Source of the DNA: a bacterium
GTDB taxonomy: Bacteria; Armatimonadota; Zipacnadia; Zipacnadales; Zipacnadaceae
Assembly (NCBI GenBank): GCA_030603495.1
Contig: JAUVXR010000003.1
Coordinates: 73,189 to 137,188, forward strand
Direction: 5' to 3'
DNA length: 64,000 bases
The notes under the pieces were generated by a model. That model did no database searches. It was not told the DNA's origin and saw only the letters and a program-made list of their open reading frames with translations. Of this stretch, positions 1 through 8,590 are shown one piece after another; within the stretch, counting starts at the first letter, position 1, and the number at the start of each line of letters is the position of its first letter. The position numbers were made by a program, and so were the translations under genes.

Positions 1-555
1 GTCGGACAGGAACAACAGGCGATTGTCTCCGGGCGGGCGCTGAATGAAGTGCTACGGATGCTCGACGACGAGTCGGACGCGCCGGTAGCAGTTGCTATCT
101 CTGAGACGCTGGCCCGGTTCGAGGTGGGTCCGATTACGGTAGCGTCGAGGCTGATTGAGGGCGAGTTCCCTAACTACGAAAAGGTCATTCCCGATGAGGA
201 CAACCTCGACAAGCAGGTTACGGTCAGCACACAGGAGTTGGAAAACGCACTCGGACGGGCGCTGATTGTGGCCCGGGAGGACGCTAATCGCGTGGTCTTT
301 GAGACGATTGAGAGCGGCCTGCGGATAACGGCTAACAGTCTGGACGTCGGGCACGTCCAAGAAGAGATATCAGCTAGACTTGAGGGTGAGGCCATCGAGA
401 CGGCCTTCAACGCTACCTATATGCTCAATATGTTGGAGGCAGCCGGCAGCGAAGAGGTGACAATTAGTCTGTCCCGGCCGCTGGAGCCTGGTGTAATGCG
501 CCCGTCCGACCGCGATGACTACACCTACGTGGTTATGCCTATGCAGATAATGTAG
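1..555 (+). CDS. dnaN: DNA polymerase III beta sliding clamp, C-terminal part
   Basis: This is the 3' part of the beta clamp gene; the reading frame is open from base 1, so the start lies outside the window. The 184 visible residues cover the second half of a protein usually about 370 long. Visible family signatures are IVSGRALNEVLRML near the start of the fragment, FPNYEKVIP in the middle and the terminal YVVMPMQIM, which matches the usual (Y/H)xxMPMR end of the clamp. The clamp is a ring that tethers the replicative polymerase to DNA and recruits many repair proteins. It precedes recF, the usual dnaN-recF order near bacterial replication origins. Identity is secure. Confidence 0.93.
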   Translation, partial: VGQEQQAIVSGRALNEVLRMLDDESDAPVAVAISETLARFEVGPITVASRLIEGEFPNYEKVIPDEDNLDKQVTVSTQELENALGRALIVAREDANRVVFETIESGLRITANSLDVGHVQEEISARLEGEAIETAFNATYMLNMLEAAGSEEVTISLSRPLEPGVMRPSDRDDYTYVVMPMQIM

Positions 556-626
556 TAGCGGCCGGACAGCGTTGGCGGCGGCGATAACTTGAGCGGATCA
601 AGCAGCATAGCCACCCCTTTAGCACC

Positions 627-653
627 AGCCCCGGGCCGACGTGGACCGGGGCT
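627..653 (+). terminator. Hairpin between dnaN and recF
   Basis: AGCCCCGG at 627-634 is exactly complementary to CCGGGGCT at 646-653, with an 11-base loop that can add two more pairs. It lies 72 bases after the dnaN stop and 44 before the chosen recF start. The following bases are only mildly T-rich, so it may be an attenuator or a processing site rather than a strong terminator. Confidence 0.35.
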
Positions 654-696
654 ATTGCTTCTGTCCCTATTCGCACTCGTCTGCGAGGAAGATGAG

Positions 697-1908
697 TTGA
701 CTATATCGGAACTAGCCCTGCAAAACTTCCGTTGTTACGAGCACGTGGTGCTGGAGTTGCCCAGGGGGCTGAATATCTTCGTAGGGCCCAACGCCTCGGG
801 GAAGACCAGCCTGCTCGAGGCGGTGCTAGTACTCGCGACCACTAAGTCGCCCCGGACGCTCCACGACTACGAGTTAGTTCGCTGGGACAACGTCTGGGGG
901 CGGGTAAGTGGCCAGTTCAGATCTGGTGAAGGTCAAGCGGTGCGGATTGCCGTGACCCTAAAGGGCTCGGGCGAGCCAGTAGACGGAGCAGCCGCAGCGC
1001 CTTCGTATCTCACCGGGGCGAAGCACTTAGAGGTTGATGGCCAGACCTGTGACGCGGCGGCTCAGGTAGTAGGCCGGGCGCCGGCGGTGTTTTTCTCGCC
1101 GGATGGCCTCCAACTAGTGAAAGGCGCGCCGAGCCGGCGGCGGCGCTTCCTGAATACGGCGATCGCGCAGATAACCCCGCGCCACCTGGATGACCTGCGG
1201 CGCTACCGACGAGCTCTGGCCCAACGCAATGCGTTGCTCAAGCAAGTGGCGCGGGGTGAAGCAGACGGGGCGACCCTGGCACCGTGGACCAGTCAGCTGG
1301 TTGAGGCTGGTGCTCGCATCAGCGCCGACCGCGAGCGGTTCGTGGGCCAGCTTAGTACCGTAGCTGCGGACCTGGACGGGACGCTTACCGGCGGCCGGGA
1401 ATGCCTGGAGATGCGCTACCAAGGTGTGGTGGCGGGCGTGAGCGACGAGCAGGAGCGAGAAGCGGTTCTTCGCGAGCAACTGGACAAGCAGTGGTCTCGC
1501 GAGGTCCAGCTTGGGGCCACGCAGGTTGGTCCCCATCGTGATGAGGTAGCGGTCAGCGTCAACGGGCGGCCGCTGCGCCAGTTTGGCTCTCAAGGTCAAC
1601 AGCGTACGGCGGCGCTGGCGATAAAGCTCGCCGAAGCGCAGGTTATCGGCCAGCGCCGCGGCGAGCTGCCGGTGCTGCTGCTCGATGACTGTCTGTCGGA
1701 GCTGGATCCCAAGCGAGCGAGCTGGCTGCTCGAACTGCTGGCCGGGTTCGACCAAGTGTTCGTCACCAGTGCCGTGGCTACGGAGGCCCTCCAGCAGAGC
1801 AACTGGACGGCCTGGTACAATCTGGCCGAGGGAGCTATTGACCAAGAGCGGAGGGGGGCAGCCGGCAATGAATCGCAAACGAAGCGCGAAGATCAGCGGT
1901 GTCAGTGA
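697..1908 (+). CDS. recF: DNA replication and repair protein RecF
   Basis: RecF is an SMC-like ATPase that helps load RecA at single-stranded gaps. I chose the TTG at 697 because GAGGAAG lies five bases upstream and the protein then begins with the family's typical LTISELALQNFRCYEHV. A longer frame reaches back to a TTG at 589, but its extra residues are low-complexity and overlap a hairpin. Walker A is GPNASGKTSL at residues 30-39, the ABC signature region is FGSQGQQRTAALAI, and Walker B is LPVLLLDDCLSELD. The length of 403 residues is normal for the family. The 3' end overlaps the next gene by 41 bases, indicating translational coupling. Confidence 0.93.
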   Translation: MTISELALQNFRCYEHVVLELPRGLNIFVGPNASGKTSLLEAVLVLATTKSPRTLHDYELVRWDNVWGRVSGQFRSGEGQAVRIAVTLKGSGEPVDGAAAAPSYLTGAKHLEVDGQTCDAAAQVVGRAPAVFFSPDGLQLVKGAPSRRRRFLNTAIAQITPRHLDDLRRYRRALAQRNALLKQVARGEADGATLAPWTSQLVEAGARISADRERFVGQLSTVAADLDGTLTGGRECLEMRYQGVVAGVSDEQEREAVLREQLDKQWSREVQLGATQVGPHRDEVAVSVNGRPLRQFGSQGQQRTAALAIKLAEAQVIGQRRGELPVLLLDDCLSELDPKRASWLLELLAGFDQVFVTSAVATEALQQSNWTAWYNLAEGAIDQERRGAAGNESQTKREDQRCQ

Positions 1909-2518
1909 GATCCTCGGCGAGTACTTTGCCGAGCACGGCTTAGTGGCCAAGAGCCAGGAAATGCTGGCGGCCTTCGTATGGGCTGAGGTAGTCGGCTCGT
2001 GGTACGCCCGGCACACTCAGGTGACCCGGGTCAAAGACGGCGTGCTGATGGTCCACTGCGACTCAGCCCCGCGGGCCCAGCAGTTGCAGCTTGATTCGGC
2101 CGAGATTCGGCGCAAGCTCAACCAGCGGCTGGGCGGCGACTTCATCAAAGATATTCGCGCCGCCAGCGGGCGGGTCGGTCGGGGGCGGCCTGCGCCGGAA
2201 TTGGCGGAAAAAGAGGCCGAAGAGTTGCCCGGTGCTTCTGAGCTGGCTCAGGAGCAGGTTTCTGAGGAGCAATGCGAAATCATAGCAGCGCTCTCGCAGA
2301 ACGTGGAAGATGAACAACTGCGCCGGTGCTTCGCGGCGGCTATGCAAAACTTCTGCCGTCTCCAGCAGTGGCGGCGAGAGCAGGGCTACCAGCCCTGCGC
2401 GCAGTGCGGGCGGCTGGTAGCCACGGGGCGGCGGTGCGTAGTCTGCTTTCCGGGACGTTTGCCGCAGCAGGGCCAGCCGGATTTCGACGTGAGCAATGGT
2501 AGCTACGGAGGTCAGTGA
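1868..2518 (+). CDS. DUF721/DciA-like protein with C-terminal zinc-ribbon-like motif
   Basis: The N-terminal 110 residues fit the DUF721 (DciA) family: after a short basic leader comes a helix ending in FVWAEVVGSWYARHT, then GVLMVHCDSAPRAQQLQL and a KLNQRLGG segment. DciA assists loading of the replicative helicase DnaB and often sits beside recF, as here. The start ATG at 1868 is preceded by a GGAGGGG element and overlaps recF. Unlike short DciA proteins it continues with an acidic linker and a CAQCGRLVATGRRCVVC motif near residues 170-190, which resembles a four-cysteine zinc ribbon. DnaB itself is encoded at 11.9-13.4 kb. The family call is good; the role of the cysteine extension is unknown. 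Confidence 0.75.
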   Translation: MNRKRSAKISGVSEILGEYFAEHGLVAKSQEMLAAFVWAEVVGSWYARHTQVTRVKDGVLMVHCDSAPRAQQLQLDSAEIRRKLNQRLGGDFIKDIRAASGRVGRGRPAPELAEKEAEELPGASELAQEQVSEEQCEIIAALSQNVEDEQLRRCFAAAMQNFCRLQQWRREQGYQPCAQCGRLVATGRRCVVCFPGRLPQQGQPDFDVSNGSYGGQ

Positions 2519-2519
2519 A

Positions 2520-3980
2520 ATGGCGAAGCGCTACGAAGGACCGATTGAACAGGTTGACGACTACCGGTGGCGGCTGCCCCGCGTGGCCAATGCGGGTATG
2601 AACGCCGACGGGATACTGTACGCGGATGACGTGCTGTTCAAGGACCTCAAAGATGATGCCGCGCTCTGGCAGGTCGCCAACGTCGCCTGCATGCCCGGTA
2701 TCGTTGGGCCCTCCCTGGCGATGCCCGACTGCCATTACGGCTACGGCTTTCCCATCGGTGGCGTGGCCGCCTTTGATACCGCAGAGGGCGTCATCTCGCC
2801 CGGCGGCGTGGGCTACGACATCAACTGCGGGGTCCGCTTGCTGCGCACCAATCTGGAGCGCGCCGACCTCGGTACTCGTCTGGCCCAGCTTGTTGACAAG
2901 ATCTTCGCCGCCGTCCCGGCGGGTGTCGGGGAGAAGGGCAGGATCAGGATGAAAGGTCGTGAGCTGGAGGAGGTATTCGCCAAGGGGGCCCAAGCGGCGG
3001 TCAAGCGGGGGTTGGGGCGGCCCGAGGACATCGAGGCGACCGAGGAGCGCGGCAGCCTACCCGGTGCCGACCCCGCCGGCCTCAGCGACCGCGCGGTGAA
3101 GCGCGCCCGGCCGCAGTTGGCGACGCTGGGGAGCGGCAACCACTTTATCGAGATTCAGATCGTTGACGAGATATACGATCCCGCAGTCGCTGGCGTCTTT
3201 GGCCTCGGAGCGCCCGGCCAGGTGACGGTGATGATTCACACCGGCTCGCGCGGCTTCGGTCACCAGGTCTGCGACGATGCGCTGGATGTGATGCAGGCGG
3301 CCGTGCGCAAGTACAATATCGAGCTGCCCGACAAGCAACTGGCCTGCGCGCCGATTGGCTCGCCCGAAGGTCAGCGCTACTACGGGCATATGGCCTGCGC
3401 CGCCAACTACGCTTGGGCCAACCGCCAGGCGATCACCCACTTGGTGCGGGAGGCCTTTAGCGAGGTCTTCGGCGAGGGCGACGCCCGGCTGGGCCTGGAG
3501 CAGATTTGGGATGTGGCCCACAATATCGCCAAGTTTGAAGAGCATCGCGTAAATGGCGGCAGCAAGCGGCTGTGCGTCCATCGCAAGGGGGCCACGCGGG
3601 CCTTCGGACCGGGCCACCCGGAGCTGCCGGACAAGTACCGGCAGGTCGGTCAGCCGGTGCTGGTGCCCGGGGATATGGGCACAGCCTCGTACCTGCTGGT
3701 CGGCACGGAGGCGGCGATGGCGCAGACCTGGGGCTCGACCTGCCACGGGGCGGGGCGGCAGATGTCGCGGACCCAGGCGCGCAAGACCAAGTCTGGCGAG
3801 CAGGTCATCCGTGAGTTGGAGGCGCAGGGCATCATGATCCGCGCCGCCGGCAGAAAGACCGTCGCCGAGGAGATGCCGGAGGCGTACAAGGACGTAGACC
3901 GGGTGGTAGAGGTCTGCCACCAGGCGGGCATCTCCCGCAAAGTGGCACGGCTGGTGCCGATAGCAGTGATGAAAGGCTAG
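2520..3980 (+). CDS. rtcB: RNA-splicing ligase RtcB
   Basis: RtcB joins RNA 2',3'-cyclic phosphate or 3'-phosphate ends to 5'-OH ends, using GTP and Mn2+, in tRNA splicing and RNA repair. All key motifs are visible: GYDINCGVR with metal ligands D100 and C103, GSGNHFIEIQ, HTGSRGFGHQV, and STCHGAGR with H409 as the histidine expected to be guanylylated. The 486-residue length matches the long RtcB type. The ATG at 2520 follows the previous stop by one base and has GGAGG eight bases upstream, so it is co-transcribed with recF and the dciA-like gene. Where gyrB often follows recF-dciA, rtcB is found instead. No archease gene is seen nearby. Confidence 0.95.
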   Translation: MAKRYEGPIEQVDDYRWRLPRVANAGMNADGILYADDVLFKDLKDDAALWQVANVACMPGIVGPSLAMPDCHYGYGFPIGGVAAFDTAEGVISPGGVGYDINCGVRLLRTNLERADLGTRLAQLVDKIFAAVPAGVGEKGRIRMKGRELEEVFAKGAQAAVKRGLGRPEDIEATEERGSLPGADPAGLSDRAVKRARPQLATLGSGNHFIEIQIVDEIYDPAVAGVFGLGAPGQVTVMIHTGSRGFGHQVCDDALDVMQAAVRKYNIELPDKQLACAPIGSPEGQRYYGHMACAANYAWANRQAITHLVREAFSEVFGEGDARLGLEQIWDVAHNIAKFEEHRVNGGSKRLCVHRKGATRAFGPGHPELPDKYRQVGQPVLVPGDMGTASYLLVGTEAAMAQTWGSTCHGAGRQMSRTQARKTKSGEQVIRELEAQGIMIRAAGRKTVAEEMPEAYKDVDRVVEVCHQAGISRKVARLVPIAVMKG

Positions 3981-4097
3981 GCACGGGCTAGGAGAAAACG
4001 CTGAGGTATGCGTACAGTGTGTATGTGAGAGTGTAGGAAACGCGCGCACGCCGACCAATATGGTGATGCGGTGCTCTCCGTAGGAAGTGTGATAACC

Positions 4098-5480
4098 ATG
4101 GAATATGAAGACTTCGAAGTCGTCACGCAGCGAGCCTTACAACCGCTTGTCGCCTATCCACAGGAGCGACTCGAAACAGAGATTAAGGCATGGTTGAATC
4201 TCGATGACGAGTGTGATAAAGCGAACCTCGCACAGGCCTGCATCGCGTTGGCCAATCACGGCGGAGGACAGATAATAGTAGGGTTCCATGAAGTGAACAA
4301 TGAGTGGCGCCCGGCAGAGCCGCGGCCTACAGACTTAAGCAGGTACAACCAAGACTTGGTTAACGGGATATTGCAAAGGTACGCCGAGCCGTCTTTTCAC
4401 TGCGAGTTGCGCATGGTACCGCATCCTGACACTGAAGAGATGTTTCCGGTTATATTGGTGCCTGCTGGCCACACTGTGCCAATACGGTCAAAGAGAGACA
4501 GCCCTAGCGCAGGACACTTGCGAGCTAACGTCTACTACATCCGACGGCCTGGCCCGTCCAGTGAGGCGCCAAGATCAGGCCAAGAATGGGACGAGCTGAT
4601 ACGACGATGTCTTACTGCCGCCAAGGGACGACAGCTCGACGAGTTTAGAGCCATTCTTACGGCTGTCATGGGGCAGGCATTCGCTCCTGAAGAATTAGCG
4701 ACCGAGTCAGAACGAATTGAAACAGATTTCTCTGCCTGGATACAGCACTCAGACCAACGGTGGCAATCTCTCGTGGAGGAGAATCTTTCGGCAGACCATC
4801 CAGCACGCCTGGTTCACGGTTATTGGCGTGTGGCCTACTGGCTGTTGGGAGAATTCGAGCACCCTTCCGGACAAGAACTCAAAGACACATTGGAGAGGAT
4901 TCAGGCACGCGAGACGGGATGGCCGGCTTGGATCGTGATGGATGCCGAAGGGAGAAGGCCGCGGTCGCAAGATGGTCTAGTAGAGTGCTGGCTTTCGGAA
5001 ACGGTTTTCATGGAACCCGGACACTGCGATTTCTGGCGTGCGTCTCCGGATGGCAAAATGTTCCTGCGCCGTGGATATCAGGAAGACGACGGGTCTGACG
5101 AACGGACGCCAGGAACAATGTTTGATTTCATCTTGCCAATCTGGCGGATCGGTGAGTGCCTGCTGCATGCTGAACGTCTCGCCAATGCACTCGGAGTTCC
5201 TTCTACGGAGGTGCTTTTTGGGGCACAGTGGACAGGATTGGCAGGGCGCACTCTCGTCTCGTGGGCCAATCCCAACCGGCCTCTTTTCCGCACATACCAG
5301 TGCTGCCAGGACTCAGAAGATAGCAAAATAACGGTGGCGGCTGACCGCATCAGCGCAACTCTGCCCGAGATCGTCTCGAGTGTCACTGCGCCGCTCTACC
5401 AAGCGTTCGACTTCTTTGAGGCGCCGCCTCAGATGGTGCGCGGAGAGCTTTCGCGAATGACGGGACGGAAGTATGAATAA
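4098..5480 (+). CDS. Schlafen/AlbA_2-domain protein
   Basis: The N-terminal 150 residues match the AlbA_2 (Schlafen-type) domain: an ExxxxExK motif (E23, E28, K30), then [23 protein letters not shown], shown here only as family consensus positions 41-63. The rest of the 460-residue protein is unrecognised, with many Trp and acidic residues. In animal Schlafens an equivalent pair of glutamates five residues apart takes part in tRNA/rRNA cleavage; whether this protein is a nuclease is inference. The ATG at 4098 has GGAAG upstream; a GTG at 4071 is possible but lacks a good ribosome site. Codons look less GC-rich than in rtcB, suggesting an accessory, possibly acquired gene. It lies 117 bases downstream of rtcB on the same strand. 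Confidence 0.7.
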   Translation: MEYEDFEVVTQRALQPLVAYPQERLETEIKAWLNLDDECDKANLAQACIALANHGGGQIIVGFHEVNNEWRPAEPRPTDLSRYNQDLVNGILQRYAEPSFHCELRMVPHPDTEEMFPVILVPAGHTVPIRSKRDSPSAGHLRANVYYIRRPGPSSEAPRSGQEWDELIRRCLTAAKGRQLDEFRAILTAVMGQAFAPEELATESERIETDFSAWIQHSDQRWQSLVEENLSADHPARLVHGYWRVAYWLLGEFEHPSGQELKDTLERIQARETGWPAWIVMDAEGRRPRSQDGLVECWLSETVFMEPGHCDFWRASPDGKMFLRRGYQEDDGSDERTPGTMFDFILPIWRIGECLLHAERLANALGVPSTEVLFGAQWTGLAGRTLVSWANPNRPLFRTYQCCQDSEDSKITVAADRISATLPEIVSSVTAPLYQAFDFFEAPPQMVRGELSRMTGRKYE

Positions 5481-5587
5481 TGCGGGGTCGTCGCGACGGA
5501 ACTTCCCGAGACGGTCAGGTGTCAGATTATGAGGTCATGCGTCGCGGCCTGGCCGTGGTACCACTATGGCTCAAGGAGGCGGGAGCA

Positions 5588-5662
5588 GTGAACAGATTGC
5601 AGGCAGTCGTGATGGTTGGATTGGTCCTGGCGGTGACGTGCGCGGCAGGCGCCGGGGAATGA
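5588..5662 (+). CDS. 24-residue hydrophobic peptide
   Basis: A GTG codon preceded by a perfect AAGGAGG eight bases upstream opens a 24-residue frame: two polar residues, then a hydrophobic stretch ([10 protein letters not shown]) and an Ala/Gly-rich end. It looks like a signal peptide or single membrane helix. It ends 33 bases before the metal exporter start. It could be a leader peptide, a small membrane protein, or the stump of a truncated secreted protein. The strong ribosome site is the only real evidence for translation. Confidence 0.4.
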   Translation: MNRLQAVVMVGLVLAVTCAAGAGE

Positions 5663-5695
5663 TTGCTTGGCAAGCTGGCAGCGGAGGAATGCGTT

Positions 5696-6652
5696 GTGTC
5701 CGAACATAACCACGATGAACAATTAACTTCGCCTGATGCGGTGAAAGAGCCGAAGCTGAAGTTTGCCATTGCGCTGACTTCGGTGACACTCGTCGGGGAG
5801 CTAATTGGCGGCTGGTGGACGGGCAGCCTGGCGCTGCTTAGCGATGCCGGGCACGTCTTCGGCGATGTCCTTGCGCTGGCGCTGGCGCTGGTGGCGTTCC
5901 GGCTGTCGCAGCGGGGGCCGACGCGCGAGCATACCTTCGGCCTGCACCGTGCCGAGGTTTTCGCGGCACTGATTAACAGCCTGCTGCTCGGGCTGATCGC
6001 CCTGACGATCTTCTTCCGAGCATACGACCGGCTCTTCGCGCACACCGAAATCAAGAGCGGCTGGATGCTGGCAATCGGACTGGTCGGCTTGCTCGTGAAC
6101 GTCATCGTGCTGACACGACTCAGCGGCCACGGCGGCGACATCAACCTACGCGGCGCGTACCTGCACGTGCTGGGCGACCTGCTGGCGTCGGTCGGCGTGG
6201 TGATTGCAGCGGTGCTGATTGCGCTCACCGGACAGTACATCTTTGACCCGGCAATCAGCGTGGCTATCGGGCTGCTGATTCTGTTCAGTGGCCTGCGTCT
6301 GGGCCGGGAGTCGGTGCATATATTGCTGGAAGGCGTTCCGCGGGGCGTTGACCTGAAGCAGGTTGCTGAGGACGTCACTGTGTTGGACAATGTGGTGAGT
6401 GTGCATCATCTCCACGCCTGGAGTCTGTGCTCCAACTATACGGCAATCAGCGCGCATGTCGTAGCCACTGTAAGCGATCCGCAGGAGCAGCGGGAAGTAC
6501 ACCTGGCGATAGAGAAGCTCCTGCGCGAGCGGTTTGGCTTTGCGGAGACGACAATTGAGATGGAAGCGGCGAGTGCTGACCAGGAAGCTCCGTTGGTCTT
6601 TCCCCTGTCTGAGGAGTCAGGGCAGGGCGGAGCGGGCCACTCTGGGCAGTGA
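5696..6652 (+). CDS. Cation diffusion facilitator family metal exporter
   Basis: This is a CDF (CzcD/ZitB-type) inner-membrane antiporter that exports Zn2+ or related divalent metals. Six hydrophobic segments lie at about residues 25-210. The metal-site motifs are LLSDAGHVFGD in TM2 (D..H..D) and HVLGDLLAS in TM5 (H..D), followed by the cytoplasmic domain with HHLHAWSL. The N-terminus (SEHNHDE) and C-terminus (GHSGQ) are slightly His-rich. I chose GTG 5696 because GGAGG lies eight bases upstream and the frame then starts with the usual polar N-terminus; a TTG at 5663 would add 11 residues. At 318 residues it is full length. Substrate specificity cannot be read from the sequence. Confidence 0.9.
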   Translation: MSEHNHDEQLTSPDAVKEPKLKFAIALTSVTLVGELIGGWWTGSLALLSDAGHVFGDVLALALALVAFRLSQRGPTREHTFGLHRAEVFAALINSLLLGLIALTIFFRAYDRLFAHTEIKSGWMLAIGLVGLLVNVIVLTRLSGHGGDINLRGAYLHVLGDLLASVGVVIAAVLIALTGQYIFDPAISVAIGLLILFSGLRLGRESVHILLEGVPRGVDLKQVAEDVTVLDNVVSVHHLHAWSLCSNYTAISAHVVATVSDPQEQREVHLAIEKLLRERFGFAETTIEMEAASADQEAPLVFPLSEESGQGGAGHSGQ

Positions 6653-6673
6653 CAGCGACTCAGTTCTGGGCAA

Positions 6674-6702
6674 TAGACAAAACAGCGGTTTTGTGATAGA
6701 CT
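6674..6702 (+). promoter_or_regulatory. Possible sigma-70 promoter upstream of etfB remnant
   Basis: TAGACA (6674-6679) and TAGACT (6697-6702) are separated by 17 bases. Within the spacer ACAAAAC and GTTTTGT (6677-6694) form a 7-base inverted repeat, which could be an operator or the 3' hairpin of the upstream exporter gene. Confidence 0.35.
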
Positions 6703-6809
6703 AAGGGTGCCTATTTGCGATCGGGCCTGCTTCCCGATTGTACCACATCATCGGGGTTGAAGAGGAAGATGCAGGGCTGGGCGGCGAATAGGCGCTGTTG
6801 AGGCTACAC

Positions 6810-6827
6810 GCGGCCGATGCCGGCCGC
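6810..6827 (+). terminator. GC-rich hairpin in the leader before the etfB remnant
   Basis: GCGGCCG and CGGCCGC form a perfect 7-base stem with a 4-base loop, followed by TTATTGTGTG. It may terminate or attenuate transcription before the truncated gene. Confidence 0.35.
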
Positions 6828-6862
6828 TTATTGTGTGTGATGATAAGAGAGTGAAACAACCG

Positions 6863-7216
6863 ATGCTCAAGATTGTGATATGCGTCAAACAGGTGCCAGA
6901 TACCACCGAAGTGCGCATTGATCCGGAGACTAACACGCTCATCCGCGAGGGCGTACCTGCCATTGTCAACCCCTTCGATGCTCACGCCACCCAGGCGGCG
7001 CAGCACTTGAAAGCGAAGTACGGTGCCCATCTGACGGTGCTGTCAATGGGGCCGCCCCAGGCGGTTGAGGCGATCAAGAAATGTGTGAGCATGGGGGCGG
7101 ACCGGGGGATTCTGCTGTCGGATCGCGCCTTTGCCGGAGCCGATACCTGGGCGACCAGCTATGCGCTGACCGCGGGGCTGCGGCGGCAGGCAGTATATGT
7201 GATAGTACGCAAGTAG
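6863..7216 (+). pseudogene. etfB: Truncated electron transfer flavoprotein beta subunit
   Basis: The first 110 residues are a textbook EtfB N-terminus: KIVICVKQVPDTTEVRIDPE, then NPFDAHATQAA, TVLSMGPPQA and ILLSDRAFAGADTWATSY. EtfB is normally about 255 residues; this frame stops at 117 just after the ADTWATSYAL helix, and the rest of the FAD/AMP-binding domain (including the usual CGKQAIDGDT motif) is absent in every frame downstream. No etfA follows. The remnant could not bind AMP or pair with EtfA, so I call it a pseudogene caused by a deletion near 7190. A GTG at 6851 is an alternative start. Identity of the remnant is certain; its lack of function is inferred. Confidence 0.85.
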
Positions 7217-7502
7217 CACCACTGCCTCCTGCAGGATCGATGCGCTGAACCATCCGGCAGCTGGGCCCATACTCTCGTCCCCAGCAGGATAATGTGGTGC
7301 GGAGAAAGCCTTCAGATATTCAACCGATAACGCAACTTCTATCGTGGCCGCCAGTATATACCAACGCGGGTTGACTGTCAAATGCTTGCGCGCTCTGCCA
7401 AGCACGCCAGGGCTCACTTTCGCAGACGATAGGCGTGATCCGGGCCGTGATATCTATGCCGAATTCCCTTATGAAGTAACCACCGATAAAGGCGTAGCCA
7501 AG
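7217..7502. other. Non-coding stretch after the etfB remnant
   Basis: No gene is supported here. The + strand frame ending at 7505 reads ...DIYAEFPYEVTTDKGVAKL and looks protein-like, so it might be the tail of a lost gene joined to etfB by deletion, but I could not assign a family. Confidence 0.3.
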
Positions 7503-8543
7503 CTATAGCATGTGCCCCCGCAGCTCGTCAGCACGGGTGGCCTGTACCTCACCAATAACATGTGCGGTATGCCCGCAATTGCTCAGGTGGCTCAGCGTCG
7601 CGTCGGCGTCGTCAGGTGCGACGACCAGGATCATACCCACGCCCATGTTGAAGGTCCGCCACATGTCGTCACGAGGTACGTTTCCCAGCTTCTGGATCAG
7701 CCCGAAGATCGGTTGAGGAGGTAGGGGAGAGGGGTCTACGGTCGCATTGAGGTGATCGGGTATCACCCGGGCGAGGTTGTCCGCGATGCCGCCGCCGGTA
7801 ACGTGCACGATTGCGTGGGGGCAGACACTCGCTTCAAATAGTGATACCAGGTCAGCGCAGTAGATCCGGGTCGGCTCAAGCAGCTCCTCGCCGAGCGTTC
7901 GGCCTATTTCCGGGAGATGCTTATCCAGCGGCAGCTCAGCCGCTTCTAATAGGACCTTGCGCGCCAGCGAGTAACCGTTGCTGTGGAGGCCCGACGAGGC
8001 CAGCCCGACCAGCACATCTCCTTCAGCGACGGTGGAGCCGTCAATAATCTCGTCACGCTCTACGACACCGACCGCAAACCCGACGAGATCGTACTCGCCC
8101 TCGGCGTAGAAGCCGGGCAGCTCCGCCGTCTCGCCGCCGATCAGCGCGCAGCCCGCGATCTGGCAGGCATTGGCTACGCCCTTGACCACCTCGGCGGCTA
8201 CATGCGGCTGGAGCTTGCCCACCCCGATGTAGTCGAGGATAAACAGCGGCCGCGCGCCTTGGCAAACAATATCGTCCACACACATCGCCACGCAGTCCTG
8301 GCCTACGGTATCGTGCCTATCCAGCGCGAAGGCGATCTTGAGCTTGGTGCCCACCGAGTCGGTGCCGGCTACCAGCACAGGATCGCGGTAGTCGCTGCCC
8401 AGGGCGAACATCCCCCCAAAGTCGGCCAGGCCGGTCAGGACCTGTTCGGTGTGGGTGGCGCGGACCGCCTCCCGCATCAGCGCCACGGCCCGCTCCCCGG
8501 CCTCAATATCAACACCGGCGTCCTTGTAGGTGAAATCAGACAT
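7503..8543 (-). CDS. purM: Phosphoribosylformylglycinamidine cyclo-ligase
   Basis: PurM (AIR synthetase) closes the imidazole ring in step five of purine synthesis: FGAM plus ATP gives AIR. The protein begins with the conserved YKDAGVDI and contains GTDSVGTKLK, VDDIVCQGARPLFILDY, the ATP-site GGETAELPG, and SSGLHSNGYSL. Its 346 residues are the normal length. It is the last gene of the minus-strand purine operon, 47 bases after purF. No lesions are seen. Confidence 0.96.
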   Translation of the reverse strand: MSDFTYKDAGVDIEAGERAVALMREAVRATHTEQVLTGLADFGGMFALGSDYRDPVLVAGTDSVGTKLKIAFALDRHDTVGQDCVAMCVDDIVCQGARPLFILDYIGVGKLQPHVAAEVVKGVANACQIAGCALIGGETAELPGFYAEGEYDLVGFAVGVVERDEIIDGSTVAEGDVLVGLASSGLHSNGYSLARKVLLEAAELPLDKHLPEIGRTLGEELLEPTRIYCADLVSLFEASVCPHAIVHVTGGGIADNLARVIPDHLNATVDPSPLPPQPIFGLIQKLGNVPRDDMWRTFNMGVGMILVVAPDDADATLSHLSNCGHTAHVIGEVQATRADELRGHML

Positions 8544-8590
8544 TAGTCAACTCCCGCTTTGGCGCAAACGCACACAATAAGAATCGGGAT

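Noticed and set aside
1114-2016. Long minus-strand open frame opposite recF
   Set aside because: Shadow of the GC-rich recF/dciA coding strand; no ribosome site and no recognisable domain.
7300-7505. Open + strand frame ending ...TTDKGVAKL before purM
   Set aside because: Reads somewhat like protein but has no start, no ribosome site and no family; kept only as a possible remnant in the interval note.
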